DNA of 64,000 nt from Pedosphaera sp. (GCA_028293285.1 JAQGPC010000279.1:1-64000), one strand, 5' to 3'; shown: positions 22,966-32,042, numbered from the stretch's first letter. Translations and numbers: made by a program. The notes: generated by a model not told the origin, from the letters alone.

Positions 22966-24051
22966 ATGCGCCTTGGAATATTGCAGAGGTTTTTCCGATT
23001 TTTATTACCGTTACTGCTGCTGATGCTGGTGGCGGGTTGTCGCTTGTCGGAGATGGCGGCGAACCGGATTGTGTCGGCGCCAAATACGCATAACGTTCTG
23101 TTGGATGAGAAGACGCTAACCTTTTTCTGGAAGGTAACGTCGTTTGCGAAAAGCAACTGTCAGGTCACGTTTCTGTCCGTGCCGGTGGGGCCGCCGGAAG
23201 CGAAGTTGAAAATAGCGCATTTGCCGGCCGGGGATTATCACATGAAAATGGAATCGAAATTTTCCACGAATCGCAATGGGAAGTGTTGGCTGGAGATTAC
23301 CGGTCTGCCACAAACGAATGACTGTTTCTCGCCGCTGGCGGAACCGGCCACGATCATCATTCTCCACGGTTACACGCTCTGCAAGGAATCGATGCTGCCT
23401 TGGGCTATCAATCTCGCGCAGTCGGGCTTTCGCGTGATCCTGGTGGACTTGCGGGGTCATGGGCAATCGACGGGCGCGGAAATTTCTTTCGGCAAACATG
23501 AGGTCGATGATTTGACGCAGTTGCTGGATTATCTGGTCGCGCAGCATTTGTGCGAGGGCAGGGTGGGAGTGTTGGGCATTTCGTATGGGGCGACGATGGG
23601 GTTGCATTGGGCGGCGCACGATTCGCGCGTGAAAACGGTGGTGGCCATCGCTCCCTACAATCAACCGGATGAAGCGGTGGCGCGGTTCGTGAAGGAGATG
23701 AAAATACCGGTATCGCAAAAAACGGTGCGGAAAGGGCTGGTGCGGGCGGCGCAAAAGATGGACTTGCAGTGGAGTGATTGGTCGGGCGAAACGGCGATGC
23801 GGCAGGTGAAGGTGCCGGTGCTGTTGATCGGCGGTGGGCTGGATACGATTAGCCGACCGGAGGACATCAAGCGGATGAAGGAGCTGGCGGTGGACGGTTC
23901 AAAAACGATTGAGGTTCCCACGGTTGACCACATCGTGCTGGGGACCCGGTTTAATGAGTTGAGTGAACCGATCAAAGCGTGGTTTCAGGAACGATTGGTG
24001 GGAGCGAATACTACCATCGCCCAAAAAACTGGAGAGGGGGTGGGGCGGTGA
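22966..24051 (+). CDS. Alpha/beta hydrolase lipoprotein
   Basis: The start MRLGILQRFFRFLLPLLLLM leads to lipobox VAGC, so the enzyme is probably tethered outside the cytoplasm. The catalytic domain begins at about residue 125 with TIIILHGYTLCKESM (the HG oxyanion region), then VILVDLRGHGQSTG, the nucleophile elbow GISYGA (Ser), the Asp region LLIGGGLDTISRPED, and the His in PTVDHIVLG. This is a complete Ser-Asp-His triad. The N-terminal ~100 residues are a separate beta region. It probably cleaves an ester or acyl bond; the substrate is unknown. The next gene (TPR protein) converges on it. Confidence 0.85.
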   Translation: MRLGILQRFFRFLLPLLLLMLVAGCRLSEMAANRIVSAPNTHNVLLDEKTLTFFWKVTSFAKSNCQVTFLSVPVGPPEAKLKIAHLPAGDYHMKMESKFSTNRNGKCWLEITGLPQTNDCFSPLAEPATIIILHGYTLCKESMLPWAINLAQSGFRVILVDLRGHGQSTGAEISFGKHEVDDLTQLLDYLVAQHLCEGRVGVLGISYGATMGLHWAAHDSRVKTVVAIAPYNQPDEAVARFVKEMKIPVSQKTVRKGLVRAAQKMDLQWSDWSGETAMRQVKVPVLLIGGGLDTISRPEDIKRMKELAVDGSKTIEVPTVDHIVLGTRFNELSEPIKAWFQERLVGANTTIAQKTGEGVGR

Positions 24052-24117
24052 GGATAGAGGATAGAATTTTGTCCAAAAGTTCTGGCCAGGCTAAATAATT
24101 GTGGCTTAAAGCCTCTC

Positions 24118-25434
24118 CTACAGTGTCGGTTCTTCGTGAGTCGGCTGATGTTGCTCGAAAAGTGTCAGGCGCTTTTGCATTTCTGCACGAGTTTTTTCGG
24201 TGATCCCCTCCATGCCCATGGCCTGTTTCTGATATTTAACGGCCTGTTCAAAATCACCCGCTTCCGCATAAGATGCCGCTAGTGTGCCCACGCAGTACCA
24301 CTTTTTCCATTCCGTCAGTTCACATGCTTTTTGCGCTGCTTCGACGGCCCCTTTGCCATTTCGAATGGAAGCTTCCTTGCATGTCGCAAACAACCAAGCG
24401 AGGGAATTGTAAGCCAAAGCATCCTTTGGATTCAGCGCGAGGCATTTTTTATGATCCTCAATGGCTTTAACAAACTCGCCTTGTTTGGAATAGGCAGAGG
24501 CTCTGGCGTGAAAGGCCAAACTGTTTGTGGAGTTGAGGCGAATCGCTTCGGTATGATCGCTGATCGCTTTTTCGAATTCTCCAATTTTGTAGTAGGCATA
24601 TCCACGACCATCATACGTGATGGAATTGGTTTGGTTATACTTGATGGCTTGGTTGAAGTCTTTGATGCTCTGTTGGTACTCGCCCTTTCTAAAATGCAGG
24701 TAGCCTCGAAATCCATATGCCTGGTCATCTTCTGGCGCTAGGCGGATGGCTTCATCAAAATCTTTCAAGGCATCATCCAGTTGCCCTTTTTGTTCATAAG
24801 CTCGTCCACGGTTATAGTACGCCAGCGGATCTTCTGGTTTGAGTCGGATTGCTTCGTTGAAATCGCTAACTGCCTTTTCAAGTTGCTTTTGGATGGTATA
24901 AATCCGCCCGCGGCCTTTGTAAGGTTTGTTGTCCTTCGGATTTAACTCAATGGCCAGCGTGAAATCGTCGATCGCTTTATCATAATTTTCCTTTTGTGCG
25001 TACGCGTTCCCGCGCAAAAGAAAGTTGCTGGCGTCTTTTGGATCGAGCTGGATGGCTTGGTTTACATCACGGATTTCATTTTCAAAATCCTGCTTATGGT
25101 CATAAACGAGAGCACGCGCGCGATATGAAATTGGATTCTTGGGATCTAGTTCGACGGCTCGGTTGAGGTCTGCCAGCGCATTTGTAAAATCGCGAGTCCT
25201 GACGTACACCGTCCCCCGGCTCGCATAGGCGTTGGTGTCCTTGGGATGCTTTTGGAGTAGTTCGGTCCAAAGAAGAATAGCGGACGGGTAATCATGCTTG
25301 TGCGTCGCCTCAACGGCTTTCGCGCGCAGCTCTTTTAGCTCATCACCTACCGCCACCCCGGTCAGGGCGATAGAGGCAAGAAACATTAGTGATAGTTTTA
25401 GAAACAAGTCCTCATGGGCTTTATTTCGTCTCAT
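24118..25434 (-). CDS. Secreted tetratricopeptide-repeat protein
   Basis: After a basic leader, LKLSLMFLASIALTGVAVG is a signal peptide. The remainder is a run of about ten 34-residue TPR units, such as AYASRGTVYVRTRDFTNALA followed by DLNRAVELDPKNP, and AYYNRGRAYEQKGQLDDALK. The consensus A..NRG..Y...G....A..D...A..L.P is very regular, meaning a right-handed superhelix for protein binding in the periplasm. The last ~100 residues are less regular, with LAWLFATCKEASIRNGKGAV, a known extension of TPR proteins of this type. No neighbour suggests the partner. Confidence 0.9.
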   Translation of the reverse strand: MRRNKAHEDLFLKLSLMFLASIALTGVAVGDELKELRAKAVEATHKHDYPSAILLWTELLQKHPKDTNAYASRGTVYVRTRDFTNALADLNRAVELDPKNPISYRARALVYDHKQDFENEIRDVNQAIQLDPKDASNFLLRGNAYAQKENYDKAIDDFTLAIELNPKDNKPYKGRGRIYTIQKQLEKAVSDFNEAIRLKPEDPLAYYNRGRAYEQKGQLDDALKDFDEAIRLAPEDDQAYGFRGYLHFRKGEYQQSIKDFNQAIKYNQTNSITYDGRGYAYYKIGEFEKAISDHTEAIRLNSTNSLAFHARASAYSKQGEFVKAIEDHKKCLALNPKDALAYNSLAWLFATCKEASIRNGKGAVEAAQKACELTEWKKWYCVGTLAASYAEAGDFEQAVKYQKQAMGMEGITEKTRAEMQKRLTLFEQHQPTHEEPTL

Positions 25435-25742
25435 TATTGAAGGCGGGTTGGTTTAAAGTCCAGATTTCCAGGGGTACAATTGTTTCTTTGAAGTGAATTA
25501 GCATTAGTTGTTTATAATCAGGTAGTTAGGTTATTTTGAATCGCTTAAATCACGAAATACACGAAAAGGTTATTAGGATGATTTTTGCTGGGGTTATAAA
25601 AAGTTAGGCATTTAAGAAGTTGGTTCATAGTCAGAGGCTTTGCGGGGCGGGATAAATTAAAGCATTGGCAATTCGGCCTGAGGCGTGTTAGAAACACCGT
25701 CCGCTTTCAAAGAAGGCGGGTTAATTAACATCAGGATTTATT
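25435..25742. other. Intergenic region upstream of the small basic protein gene
   Basis: These 308 bases lie between divergent genes and must hold promoters for both. They are AT-rich at first and contain no convincing ORF. The stretch GTCCGCTTTCAAAGAAGGCG just before the small basic protein can form a weak hairpin. The ribosome site CAGGATTTATT precedes the ATG at 25743. Confidence 0.4.
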
Positions 25743-25898
25743 ATGTCACAGCATCGTAGTTTGCGCGCAGTGGCCACCATGGGTGGTAAACGGAACGTTC
25801 TCAAGCGCTTTGAGCGCATCGGCGTGCTCAAGAAGCGCGGCCAGTGGAAGGACGGAGATCGCATTACCGGCCTGCGCAAAACCAAGCCCGACGCGTAA
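25743..25898 (+). CDS. PVC-superphylum small basic protein (TIGR04137-type)
   Basis: This 51-residue ORF is too short for the track. It starts MSQHRSLRAVATMGGKRNVL and ends RITGLRKTKPDA, with KRFERIGVLKKRGQWKDGDR between. The sequence matches the small basic protein family restricted to Chlamydiae, Verrucomicrobia and Planctomycetes. Its function is not established; the basic charge and ubiquity suggest a ribosome- or nucleic-acid-associated role. A ribosome site (AGGA, 8 bases before the ATG) is present. The rsuA/rluB-type gene downstream also concerns ribosomes. This is the strongest taxonomic marker in the window. Confidence 0.9.
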   Translation: MSQHRSLRAVATMGGKRNVLKRFERIGVLKKRGQWKDGDRITGLRKTKPDA

Positions 25899-25912
25899 TT
25901 AAAATGTGGAAT

Positions 25913-26000
25913 TCGGAACGCGGAGTGCAGATTGACCCAAGGATTGGGGATTCTTTGCATTTTTATTCCGCACTCCGTATTTCGCACTTCGCATTTGAGT
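25913..26000. repeat. Imperfect inverted repeat (CGGAGTGC / GCACTCCG)
   Basis: CGGAGTGC (25921-25928) and GCACTCCG lie on both sides of about 45 bases, within longer degenerate units of the type GGAATNCGGAGTGC and its complement. Tracts of this kind occur between genes in Verrucomicrobial genomes. It surrounds the possible start codons of the next gene. Confidence 0.35.
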
Positions 26001-26711
26001 GTTCGTTTGCAAAAATTTTTGGCGGAAGCCGGTGTGGCCTCACGGCGCGCCGGTGAGAAGGTCATTTTGGAAGGCCGCGTAGCGGTCAATGGCAAGACGG
26101 TGCGCGAGTTGGGCAGCAAGGTTGACCCGGTGCATGATCGGGTGACAGTGGACGGCGCGCCAGTGCGGCAAAAGCGGAAGTTGTATGTCGCCCTCAATAA
26201 GCCGCGCGGATATATCTGTTCCCGGCAGGACGATCAAAAGCGCCGGGCCATTGGCGAATTGTTGCCGAAGGAATGGAACAATCTTTACACCGTCGGCCGT
26301 CTGGATTATGACAGCGAAGGTCTGATTTTCATGACCAACGACGGTGAGTTCAGCCTGCACCTGACTCATCCGCGTTATGGGATTCGCAAGAAGTACCTGG
26401 TGACGGTGGAAGGTCGCGTGGAGCCGGAAATGTTGAGAGATTTTACCCGCGGCATCGAGCATGAAGGTGAGAAATTGAAGGCTGAGAAGGCCCGGGTGTT
26501 ATCGACCAACAACTCCAAGAGCCTCGTGGAATTGGAATTGGCCGAAGGCAAGAATCGCGAAGTGCGCCGGTTGTTTGAATCGAAGGGCCTGGTGGTTTCG
26601 CAATTGGTGCGGACGCAGATTGGTAAAATAAAATTAGGTGAATTACGCAGTGGCAAATGGCGAACATTGACAGAAGCCGAGATTAAATCTCTACTGTCCC
26701 CAACTTTATGA
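25932..26711 (+). CDS. Ribosomal large/small subunit pseudouridine synthase, RsuA/RluB family
   Basis: The S4 RNA-binding domain begins VRLQKFLAEAGVASRRAGEK, followed by GRVAVNGKTV. The catalytic domain includes LNKPRGYICSRQDDQKRRAI and the signature GRLDYDSEGLIFMTNDG, whose Asp is the catalytic residue, then KKYLVTVEG and EGKNREVRRLFESKGL. These are the RsuA/RluB/E/F marks; RluB-type (23S rRNA) is more likely than RsuA, but I cannot tell. The start is uncertain: the track TTG at 25932 has GGAG upstream, while the S4 domain begins just after a TTG at 25995. The stop overlaps the next start as ATGA. Confidence 0.9.
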   Translation: MTQGLGILCIFIPHSVFRTSHLSVRLQKFLAEAGVASRRAGEKVILEGRVAVNGKTVRELGSKVDPVHDRVTVDGAPVRQKRKLYVALNKPRGYICSRQDDQKRRAIGELLPKEWNNLYTVGRLDYDSEGLIFMTNDGEFSLHLTHPRYGIRKKYLVTVEGRVEPEMLRDFTRGIEHEGEKLKAEKARVLSTNNSKSLVELELAEGKNREVRRLFESKGLVVSQLVRTQIGKIKLGELRSGKWRTLTEAEIKSLLSPTL

Positions 26712-27907
26712 AAAAGAAATTTGGATTGCTGCTGGCAGGAATGCTGGCAACCAGTGTAATAGCGCAAACCGGAACCACGCCGCCACCGTTGCCTGCGCCC
26801 GGTGCGCCACCCACACCGGAAGCACCGGTATCAGCACCAGTGCCCGTCCCTCCAGCGCCATTGCCACCAGCGGATACTTCTGTCCTCCCGCCAGCCACTA
26901 CGAACAAACCTGCTGCCAAGCCGACCAAGAAAACGACGAAGAAAACGGACAAGGCAGCCGCCAAGAAAGCCGCTGCCGACAAGAAGAGCAAAACTTCTGC
27001 CAAGGCAGATACCAAGAAGACCGAAGCCAAGCCTGCGGCTCCGCTCGCTTTGAATCAGCCAGCCGTCGCAAAACAGGACCATGTCAATGTGCGTGGTCAG
27101 GCTAATATTAACAGTGAAGTCGTTGCCCATTTGAAAAAAGGCGAAGCGGTTACTGTGTTGGAAGAGGTCACGAAAAAGGCCAAGACGGATGAGCCTTCCC
27201 AATGGGCCAAGATTGCGATGCCTGCCGGTACACACGTGTGGGTGAATAGTGCATTTGTCGAGAACAACGCGGTCAAATCCACAAAGCTCAACGTGCGAAG
27301 CGGCGCTGGCGAAAATTACAGCGTGGTTGGATTGTTGCACAAGGGCGATGCCATCAAGGCAATTGGCACCAAGGGTGATTGGACCGAAATCGAAGCGCCC
27401 GCTGGCGCGTATGCTTTCGTGGCGGCACATTTGCTCGAGCCAGCGCCTGCAGGCCAGCCGGTTCAAATCGCAGCGACGACTCCGCCTCCTGCACCAGCTC
27501 CGGTGACGCCTACACCCGCGCCTGTGGAAAGCACTCCTCCAATTGCGCCGCCAACGACTGAAGCACCTGTTGCACCGCCAACAGTTCCTGCGCCGACTGA
27601 ACTGCCGATTGTCAGTGCGCCGAATTCGGCTCCTTTATTGCCGCCTGTCGAGCAACCTCCAGTGAAGCGCACCGTGGACCGTGAAGGTCTCGTGACCGGC
27701 ACAGTGAGCATTCAGGCACCTTCCTATTATCAACTCAAGAGTTTGGATAATGGCAACGTCATTGATTATCTCCACTCGGATTCGACCAGCCTGGTTTTGA
27801 AAAAGTATAAGGGTAAAAAAGTGCTGGTTTCAGGCGAAGAAGGCCTGGATGAGCGCTGGCCCAATACTCCGGTGCTGACCATTCAAAAGATTCAGATCGT
27901 AGAGTAA
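26708..27907 (+). CDS. Secreted protein with two bacterial SH3 domains
   Basis: MKKKFGLLLAGMLATSVIAQ is a signal peptide. Residues ~20-60 are Pro-rich, ~60-115 are Lys/Ala-rich (TKKTTKKTDKAAAKKAAADK), both likely disordered and able to span or bind the wall. Two SH3b domains follow: VNVRGQANINSEVVAHLKKG and LNVRSGAGENYSVVGLLHKG. A second Pro-rich linker (~250-320) leads to a C-terminal domain with GLVTGTVSIQAPSYYQLKSL. SH3b domains usually bind peptidoglycan. It is coupled upstream to the pseudouridine synthase (4-base overlap) and downstream to folD (1-base overlap). Confidence 0.85.
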   Translation: MKKKFGLLLAGMLATSVIAQTGTTPPPLPAPGAPPTPEAPVSAPVPVPPAPLPPADTSVLPPATTNKPAAKPTKKTTKKTDKAAAKKAAADKKSKTSAKADTKKTEAKPAAPLALNQPAVAKQDHVNVRGQANINSEVVAHLKKGEAVTVLEEVTKKAKTDEPSQWAKIAMPAGTHVWVNSAFVENNAVKSTKLNVRSGAGENYSVVGLLHKGDAIKAIGTKGDWTEIEAPAGAYAFVAAHLLEPAPAGQPVQIAATTPPPAPAPVTPTPAPVESTPPIAPPTTEAPVAPPTVPAPTELPIVSAPNSAPLLPPVEQPPVKRTVDREGLVTGTVSIQAPSYYQLKSLDNGNVIDYLHSDSTSLVLKKYKGKKVLVSGEEGLDERWPNTPVLTIQKIQIVE

Positions 27908-28806
27908 TGCCTGTTGCGAACCTCATCGATGGGCGGGCCATCGCAAGCCAGATTCAGAGCGAAACCGCCCAGCGAGTTGCCGCCTTGAAGGCGCGAGGTG
28001 TGCAGCCCGGCTTGGTCTTCGTGCGCGTGGGCGAAGACCCGGCTTCCAAAGTTTATGTGGGGATGAAGGAGAAAGTTTCCGTACAGTTGGGCATTTTTTC
28101 CGAGACCCGCGTTTTACCACAGACTACCACGGAAGCAGAACTCCTCGCACTCCTCGCACAGCTAAATGCGGACGCGCGCGTCCACGGAATTCTGGTGCAA
28201 GCTCCGCTTCCCAAGCATATCCGTGAAACGGTGGTATATTCCACGGTGTTGCCGCAAAAAGATGTGGATGGTTTTCATCCTGAGAACGTCGGCAAATTAA
28301 TGCTGGGCGATCCAAGTGGCTTTTGGCCCTGCACACCGGCGGGAGTTTTGGAATTGCTCGTGCGCTCGCAGGTGAAAATTGAAGGAGCCGAAGCGGTGAT
28401 TTTGGGGCGGGGCAATATTGTGGGAAAACCGATGGCAGCCATCCTCTGCCAAAAGTCTAAACATGCCAATGCCACGGTGACGATTTGCCACTCGCAAACG
28501 CAGGACATTAAAGCGCACTGCCGCCGGGCGGATATTTTAATTGCCGCCATGGGTTCGCCAAAATTTGTGACGGCGGACATGGTCAAACCGGGAGCAACGG
28601 TCATTGACGTGGGTGTTAATCGGGTAAGTGATCCAACGGCCAAAGGCGGTTCACGATTGGTGGGCGATGTGGATTTTGATGCCGTGCAACCTATCGCCGG
28701 AAGGATTACTCCCAACCCCGGCGGCGTAGGGCCAATGACGATTGCCCTGCTGATGCAGAATACCGTGCGCGCAGCGGAACTGGCTGCGGAGAGCACGAAG
28801 AGTTGA
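27907..28806 (+). CDS. folD: FolD: methylenetetrahydrofolate dehydrogenase/cyclohydrolase
   Basis: The 299-residue protein has all FolD marks: VFVRVGEDPASKVYVGMKEK with the catalytic Tyr-x3-Lys, GILVQAPLPKHI, then QKDVDGFHPENVGKL, the cofactor loop ILGRGNIVGKPMAAIL (the usual Ser of GRS is Gly), and GDVDFD followed by TPNPGGVGPMTIALL. The enzyme oxidises 5,10-methylene-THF with NADP and hydrolyses 5,10-methenyl-THF to 10-formyl-THF in the cytosol, feeding purine synthesis and initiator tRNA formylation; purH, which uses 10-formyl-THF, lies 9 kb away. It overlaps the SH3 gene by one base (TAATG). Confidence 0.96.
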   Translation: MPVANLIDGRAIASQIQSETAQRVAALKARGVQPGLVFVRVGEDPASKVYVGMKEKVSVQLGIFSETRVLPQTTTEAELLALLAQLNADARVHGILVQAPLPKHIRETVVYSTVLPQKDVDGFHPENVGKLMLGDPSGFWPCTPAGVLELLVRSQVKIEGAEAVILGRGNIVGKPMAAILCQKSKHANATVTICHSQTQDIKAHCRRADILIAAMGSPKFVTADMVKPGATVIDVGVNRVSDPTAKGGSRLVGDVDFDAVQPIAGRITPNPGGVGPMTIALLMQNTVRAAELAAESTKS

Positions 28807-28839
28807 TTTTAATACAGCCAATTTAATTTAAACAAAACT

Positions 28840-29274
28840 ATGCAAGCCGCACGAATTTTACCTGATCTGCAATGCTCGCTTCTGTGTGAAGAAATTCGCC
28901 AGGAAGCTAATGGCAACTTCTTCATCATTGGAGTCATCAATTATATCCGCGTGCCCCAAGTACCGGTGACCGCCTTCAAATTGAGCGTGTTCAATCGTTG
29001 GACCGCCGGAGTGGGGCAGTTCACTGAGAACGTGCGATTGGTTGCCCCGGACCAAACCACACTGTTGCGCAAGAGCGAGATGAAATTCGAGTTGAAGGAT
29101 GCCGCGCTGCATTCCACCAACGTGACTGTCTTTGGCCAGGTGGAATTTAAAGTCCCGGGAAATTATTATGTGGAAGTCCTGGTGGATGATGTCATGAAGT
29201 TGAGGTATCCCGTTCCACTGATTGTTGCCCCGGCGCCCAATCAGAATCCGCAAACGCCGCAGGCACCAGCTTAA
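28840..29274 (+). CDS. DUF6941-like conserved protein
   Basis: The 144-residue protein has no signal peptide. The pattern LQCSLLCEEIRQEANGNFFI, then IGVINYIRVPQVPVTAFKLS and VRLVAPDQTTLLRKSEMKFE, resembles DUF6941 (LCD-v-x(n)-Gk-s-l-i-G-v-f, central Pro-rich strand, final nucleated strands). That is a small beta-sandwich of unknown function. The C-terminal end is Pro/Gln-rich (APNQNPQTPQAPA). It starts 33 bases after folD and may share that operon. Confidence 0.6.
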   Translation: MQAARILPDLQCSLLCEEIRQEANGNFFIIGVINYIRVPQVPVTAFKLSVFNRWTAGVGQFTENVRLVAPDQTTLLRKSEMKFELKDAALHSTNVTVFGQVEFKVPGNYYVEVLVDDVMKLRYPVPLIVAPAPNQNPQTPQAPA

Positions 29275-29328
29275 GTTGGCTCGAAAGAATCTGGCATTGC
29301 CATACCCAAGCCTGTAGGATAAGCGACC

Positions 29329-30243
29329 GTGAAGCGCATTCATTCGTGGTGCGTCTCATTATCGATGAGTAGTAATACGGTCCATACCTGGCCAACAGCC
29401 TGGGAACCGCTGACCCCGCGCGGCGTGGCTACTTTTGCGCGGGCAACCCTTGGCCGATTGTGGCTGGTGCAGCTCCTCGTGGCGATATTGGCTGGCGCGT
29501 CAGTCGTTTGGTTTTTGCATCACGCCTGGTTCCCCGTAGTGAGGGAAGCGATTCAACAGTTGCCAGCGGAAGGAGAAATTCGAAATCAACAACTCCAATC
29601 GCCTGCCGGCTTGCCAATGCAACTAGCCGAAAACCGCTTTTTAGGAATTGCCATTGATTTGGAGCATGGCGGTCAGATCAGTCGCGAGTCTCAGTTGCAG
29701 GTTGAATTCGGCCTGGAGGATGTGCGGATATTTGGATTGCTGGGATATACCGCAATCAAATACAAACCCGGTTGGAAAGTGGCTTTTAATCGCAAGGACT
29801 TGGAACCATGGTGGGGAGCCTGGGAACCGGCCATTCTCGTCGGAGCAGGTCTGGCAACTATTGTGGGGCTGCTGGTGAGTTGGACACTGCTGGCCACCCT
29901 TTATTTTGTGCCAGTGCGAGTTGTCGGCTTCTTTCAAAATCGTGATTTAAAATTGTGGCAAAGCTGGAAGCTTGCAGGTGCCGCGTTAATGCCGGGAGCG
30001 CTGTTTTTGACTTTTGCCATTGTCGGTTACAGCCTGTCATGGGTGGACCTCATTCGTTTAAGCGTCTTGTTTGGAATCCATTTTTTAGTCGGTTTGGTTT
30101 ATCTCTGGATCAGCCCCATGTTTCTACCGCGCATTGCTGTGGTTTCGGCGACCAGGCCCAACCCTTTTTTAGACGAGCAAAATCCGGAAAAGGACGGTGT
30201 CCAGACTAATCCATTTTCAAAATCAGATGGTCTAAAAAAGTAG
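29329..30243 (+). CDS. Hypothetical inner-membrane protein with five helices
   Basis: A GTG at 29329, preceded by AGGATAA, is used by the track; an ATG at 29365 (MSSNTVHTWPTAW) is the alternative. The protein has a membrane segment near residue 45 (LVQLLVAILAGASVVWFLH), a periplasmic region of ~100 residues, then four more segments (EPAILVGAGLATIVGLLVSW, LLATLYFVPVRVVGFF, LMPGALFLTFAIVGYSLSW, VLFGIHFLVGLVYLWI). The tail is Pro/Asn/Asp-rich. I do not recognise a family; the layout resembles DUF1189-like Yip1-type membrane proteins only loosely. Confidence 0.7.
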   Translation: MKRIHSWCVSLSMSSNTVHTWPTAWEPLTPRGVATFARATLGRLWLVQLLVAILAGASVVWFLHHAWFPVVREAIQQLPAEGEIRNQQLQSPAGLPMQLAENRFLGIAIDLEHGGQISRESQLQVEFGLEDVRIFGLLGYTAIKYKPGWKVAFNRKDLEPWWGAWEPAILVGAGLATIVGLLVSWTLLATLYFVPVRVVGFFQNRDLKLWQSWKLAGAALMPGALFLTFAIVGYSLSWVDLIRLSVLFGIHFLVGLVYLWISPMFLPRIAVVSATRPNPFLDEQNPEKDGVQTNPFSKSDGLKK

Positions 30244-30406
30244 GCGCTCTCACCCCGGCCGGAACAAGGCGGAGAAAAACCTGTTGCCTGAAACTACCGG
30301 GACAATTCGGGGTTTAATAGAGAAGATACGGGCTGATGACAGGGCTTTGCTCTTGTGTGGACAACACGTCATTGCTTGTTGAAAGCGATTCGTTTAATTT
30401 CGACTC

Positions 30407-31204
30407 ATGACTTGTTTTCGCTTGGCGCGCGGATGCGCCATAAGCCTTGCGCTCTGCCTGCTGGCAGGCGGCTGTTTGCCTTCCGCAGACAGCCCGGTAA
30501 ATGAGCAAAAAGAGCCGCATTTCCTGAATGGAAAAAGCAAGGTAACTTCCATGGATTACCAGGGAGCTATGGATTCATTTGAAAAGGCGTTGGAAGTTAA
30601 TCCGCGTAACGCTTCGGCTCATTTTGAGTTGGCGTGGCTTTCAGAATATAAAGTGCCCGATCCGGCAGTGGCCATTTATCATTATCAATGTTTTTTGAAA
30701 TTGCAGCCCAATTCCGATAATGCGGACAAGGCTAGGGAACACATCGGCATTTGCAAGCAACAATTGGCGGCCAGCGTATCCGCCATTGGTCTTTTGCCTT
30801 CCACGGCGCAACGGGATTTGGAGAAAGTCCTGCTCGAAAACAAAGATCTGAAAGCCCGTCTGGTCCAGTGGGAAGCTTATTACACCAGCCATCGACAGAC
30901 ACCCAGTAACGCGCCTGCTGCCAATCCCACACCGGCACAACCTCGGGAGGTTGCTGCTGTTGTTCGGCAAACGCCTGAGCCAGTTCCTTTGCAAACGACT
31001 CGCGCGGCTTCGGAAAAGGCAGCAACAACTTCACGGTCAATGGCAACGGTGGCAACTAAAACGCATACTGTTAAAACAGGTGAATCATTTTATGCCATTG
31101 CCAAACGATACAGCATTTCAACAGGCGCATTACAGTCGGCAAATCCCCAAGTGAGACCAACCCGCATTCAACCGGGTCAGACTTTGACTATACCCGCGCC
31201 TTGA
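30407..31204 (+). CDS. Lipoprotein with TPR and C-terminal LysM domain
   Basis: The leader ends at LLAGGC, a lipobox. Residues ~45-110 form TPR-like helices (AMDSFEKALEVNPRNASAHF, FLKLQPNSDNADKAREHIGI). A Pro/Thr/Ala-rich linker (~165-215) follows, then a LysM domain: THTVKTGESFYAIAKRYSIS and LQSANPQVRPTRIQPGQTLT. LysM binds GlcNAc-containing peptidoglycan, so the protein probably ties the outer membrane or its partner to the wall. It is the first gene of a run with a membrane-anchored protein and an ABC ATPase; the next start codon (TTG at 31201 or ATG at 31216) touches its stop. Confidence 0.87.
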   Translation: MTCFRLARGCAISLALCLLAGGCLPSADSPVNEQKEPHFLNGKSKVTSMDYQGAMDSFEKALEVNPRNASAHFELAWLSEYKVPDPAVAIYHYQCFLKLQPNSDNADKAREHIGICKQQLAASVSAIGLLPSTAQRDLEKVLLENKDLKARLVQWEAYYTSHRQTPSNAPAANPTPAQPREVAAVVRQTPEPVPLQTTRAASEKAATTSRSMATVATKTHTVKTGESFYAIAKRYSISTGALQSANPQVRPTRIQPGQTLTIPAP

Positions 31205-31215
31205 TTCGTAACGCC

Positions 31216-32031
31216 ATGTTCTCACGCATAGCATTCCTGGTGATAGCCATTTTTTGGGTGACCATGAATGTTTTGCTTTGGCGCTCCGAATATGGAGGTG
31301 GAAACCGTTTTGGCAGCGTGGTGCCGCTTGAGGTGGTGTGGCAGAAAATCCTCACGGCACCGGACAATTCATCGATGGAAATCACGCACCGAGGCGAAAA
31401 AATCGGCTATTGCCGATGGTCGGCCACCGTGCAGGAGCCAGTTGCGCCAAAGACTGACACCGACGAACCGCCTCCGGAAGGAATGGTGGAAATCCTTTCC
31501 GGTTATCGGATTGATTTTGAAGGAAATATTGGCTTGAGCGATTTTGCCAATCGCCTCCGGTTTGATTCCAACATCAAATTAACCACCAATCATGTCTGGA
31601 AGGAATTTAGTCTGCGGTTGAATTTGCGTCCCAGCTCGTGGGAAATACGCTCTCAGGCTTCAGAACAAGCCATTCACTTCAAGTCGGAAGATGACGAGGG
31701 GAAGAAGGAGAAGGTGCTTAAGTTTGCTGATTTGCAGAATCCGGAGTTGTTGGCCCGTGAGTTTGATCTGCCTTTACCGGTGCAACTTTTAGGCAGCTTT
31801 GGTCTGACGGGCAATGCCAAAAACACGGCTCCGCTTTCTCTGGGCCTGGCATGGGAGGCGCGTAATGATTGGATTACTATTGGACATACCTCGGTGCGGG
31901 CCTACCGGTTAAAAGCCAAAGTGCTTGATCGCTTTCCCATTGTCATCATGGTCAGTCGTGTGGGAGAGATCTTGCGCGTTGAACTGCCGGATGATTGGGT
32001 GTTGGTGAATGATCAGTTGACGACGCTATAA
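31216..32031 (+). CDS. Membrane-anchored extracytoplasmic protein of unknown family
   Basis: MFSRIAFLVIAIFWVTMNVL is an uncleaved anchor or signal segment. The rest (~245 residues) is a soluble, beta-rich region, including MEITHRGEKIGYCRWSATV, FANRLRFDSNIKLTTNHVWK and a final RVGEILRVELPDDW. This looks like a protein measured along membranes, comparable to the extracytoplasmic partner of ABC-2 type exporters, though I cannot name a family. The track start (TTG, 31201) would add 5 residues. It lies in a three-gene run and is 12 bases ahead of the ABC ATPase gene. Confidence 0.75.
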   Translation: MFSRIAFLVIAIFWVTMNVLLWRSEYGGGNRFGSVVPLEVVWQKILTAPDNSSMEITHRGEKIGYCRWSATVQEPVAPKTDTDEPPPEGMVEILSGYRIDFEGNIGLSDFANRLRFDSNIKLTTNHVWKEFSLRLNLRPSSWEIRSQASEQAIHFKSEDDEGKKEKVLKFADLQNPELLAREFDLPLPVQLLGSFGLTGNAKNTAPLSLGLAWEARNDWITIGHTSVRAYRLKAKVLDRFPIVIMVSRVGEILRVELPDDWVLVNDQLTTL

Positions 32032-32042
32032 TCCTTTCCACC

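Noticed and set aside
25721-26197. Minus-strand 158-aa ORF covering the small basic protein gene
   Set aside because: Its peptide (SAFRIPHF-type) comes from reading degenerate intergenic repeats in antisense; the plus-strand genes are recognisable families.
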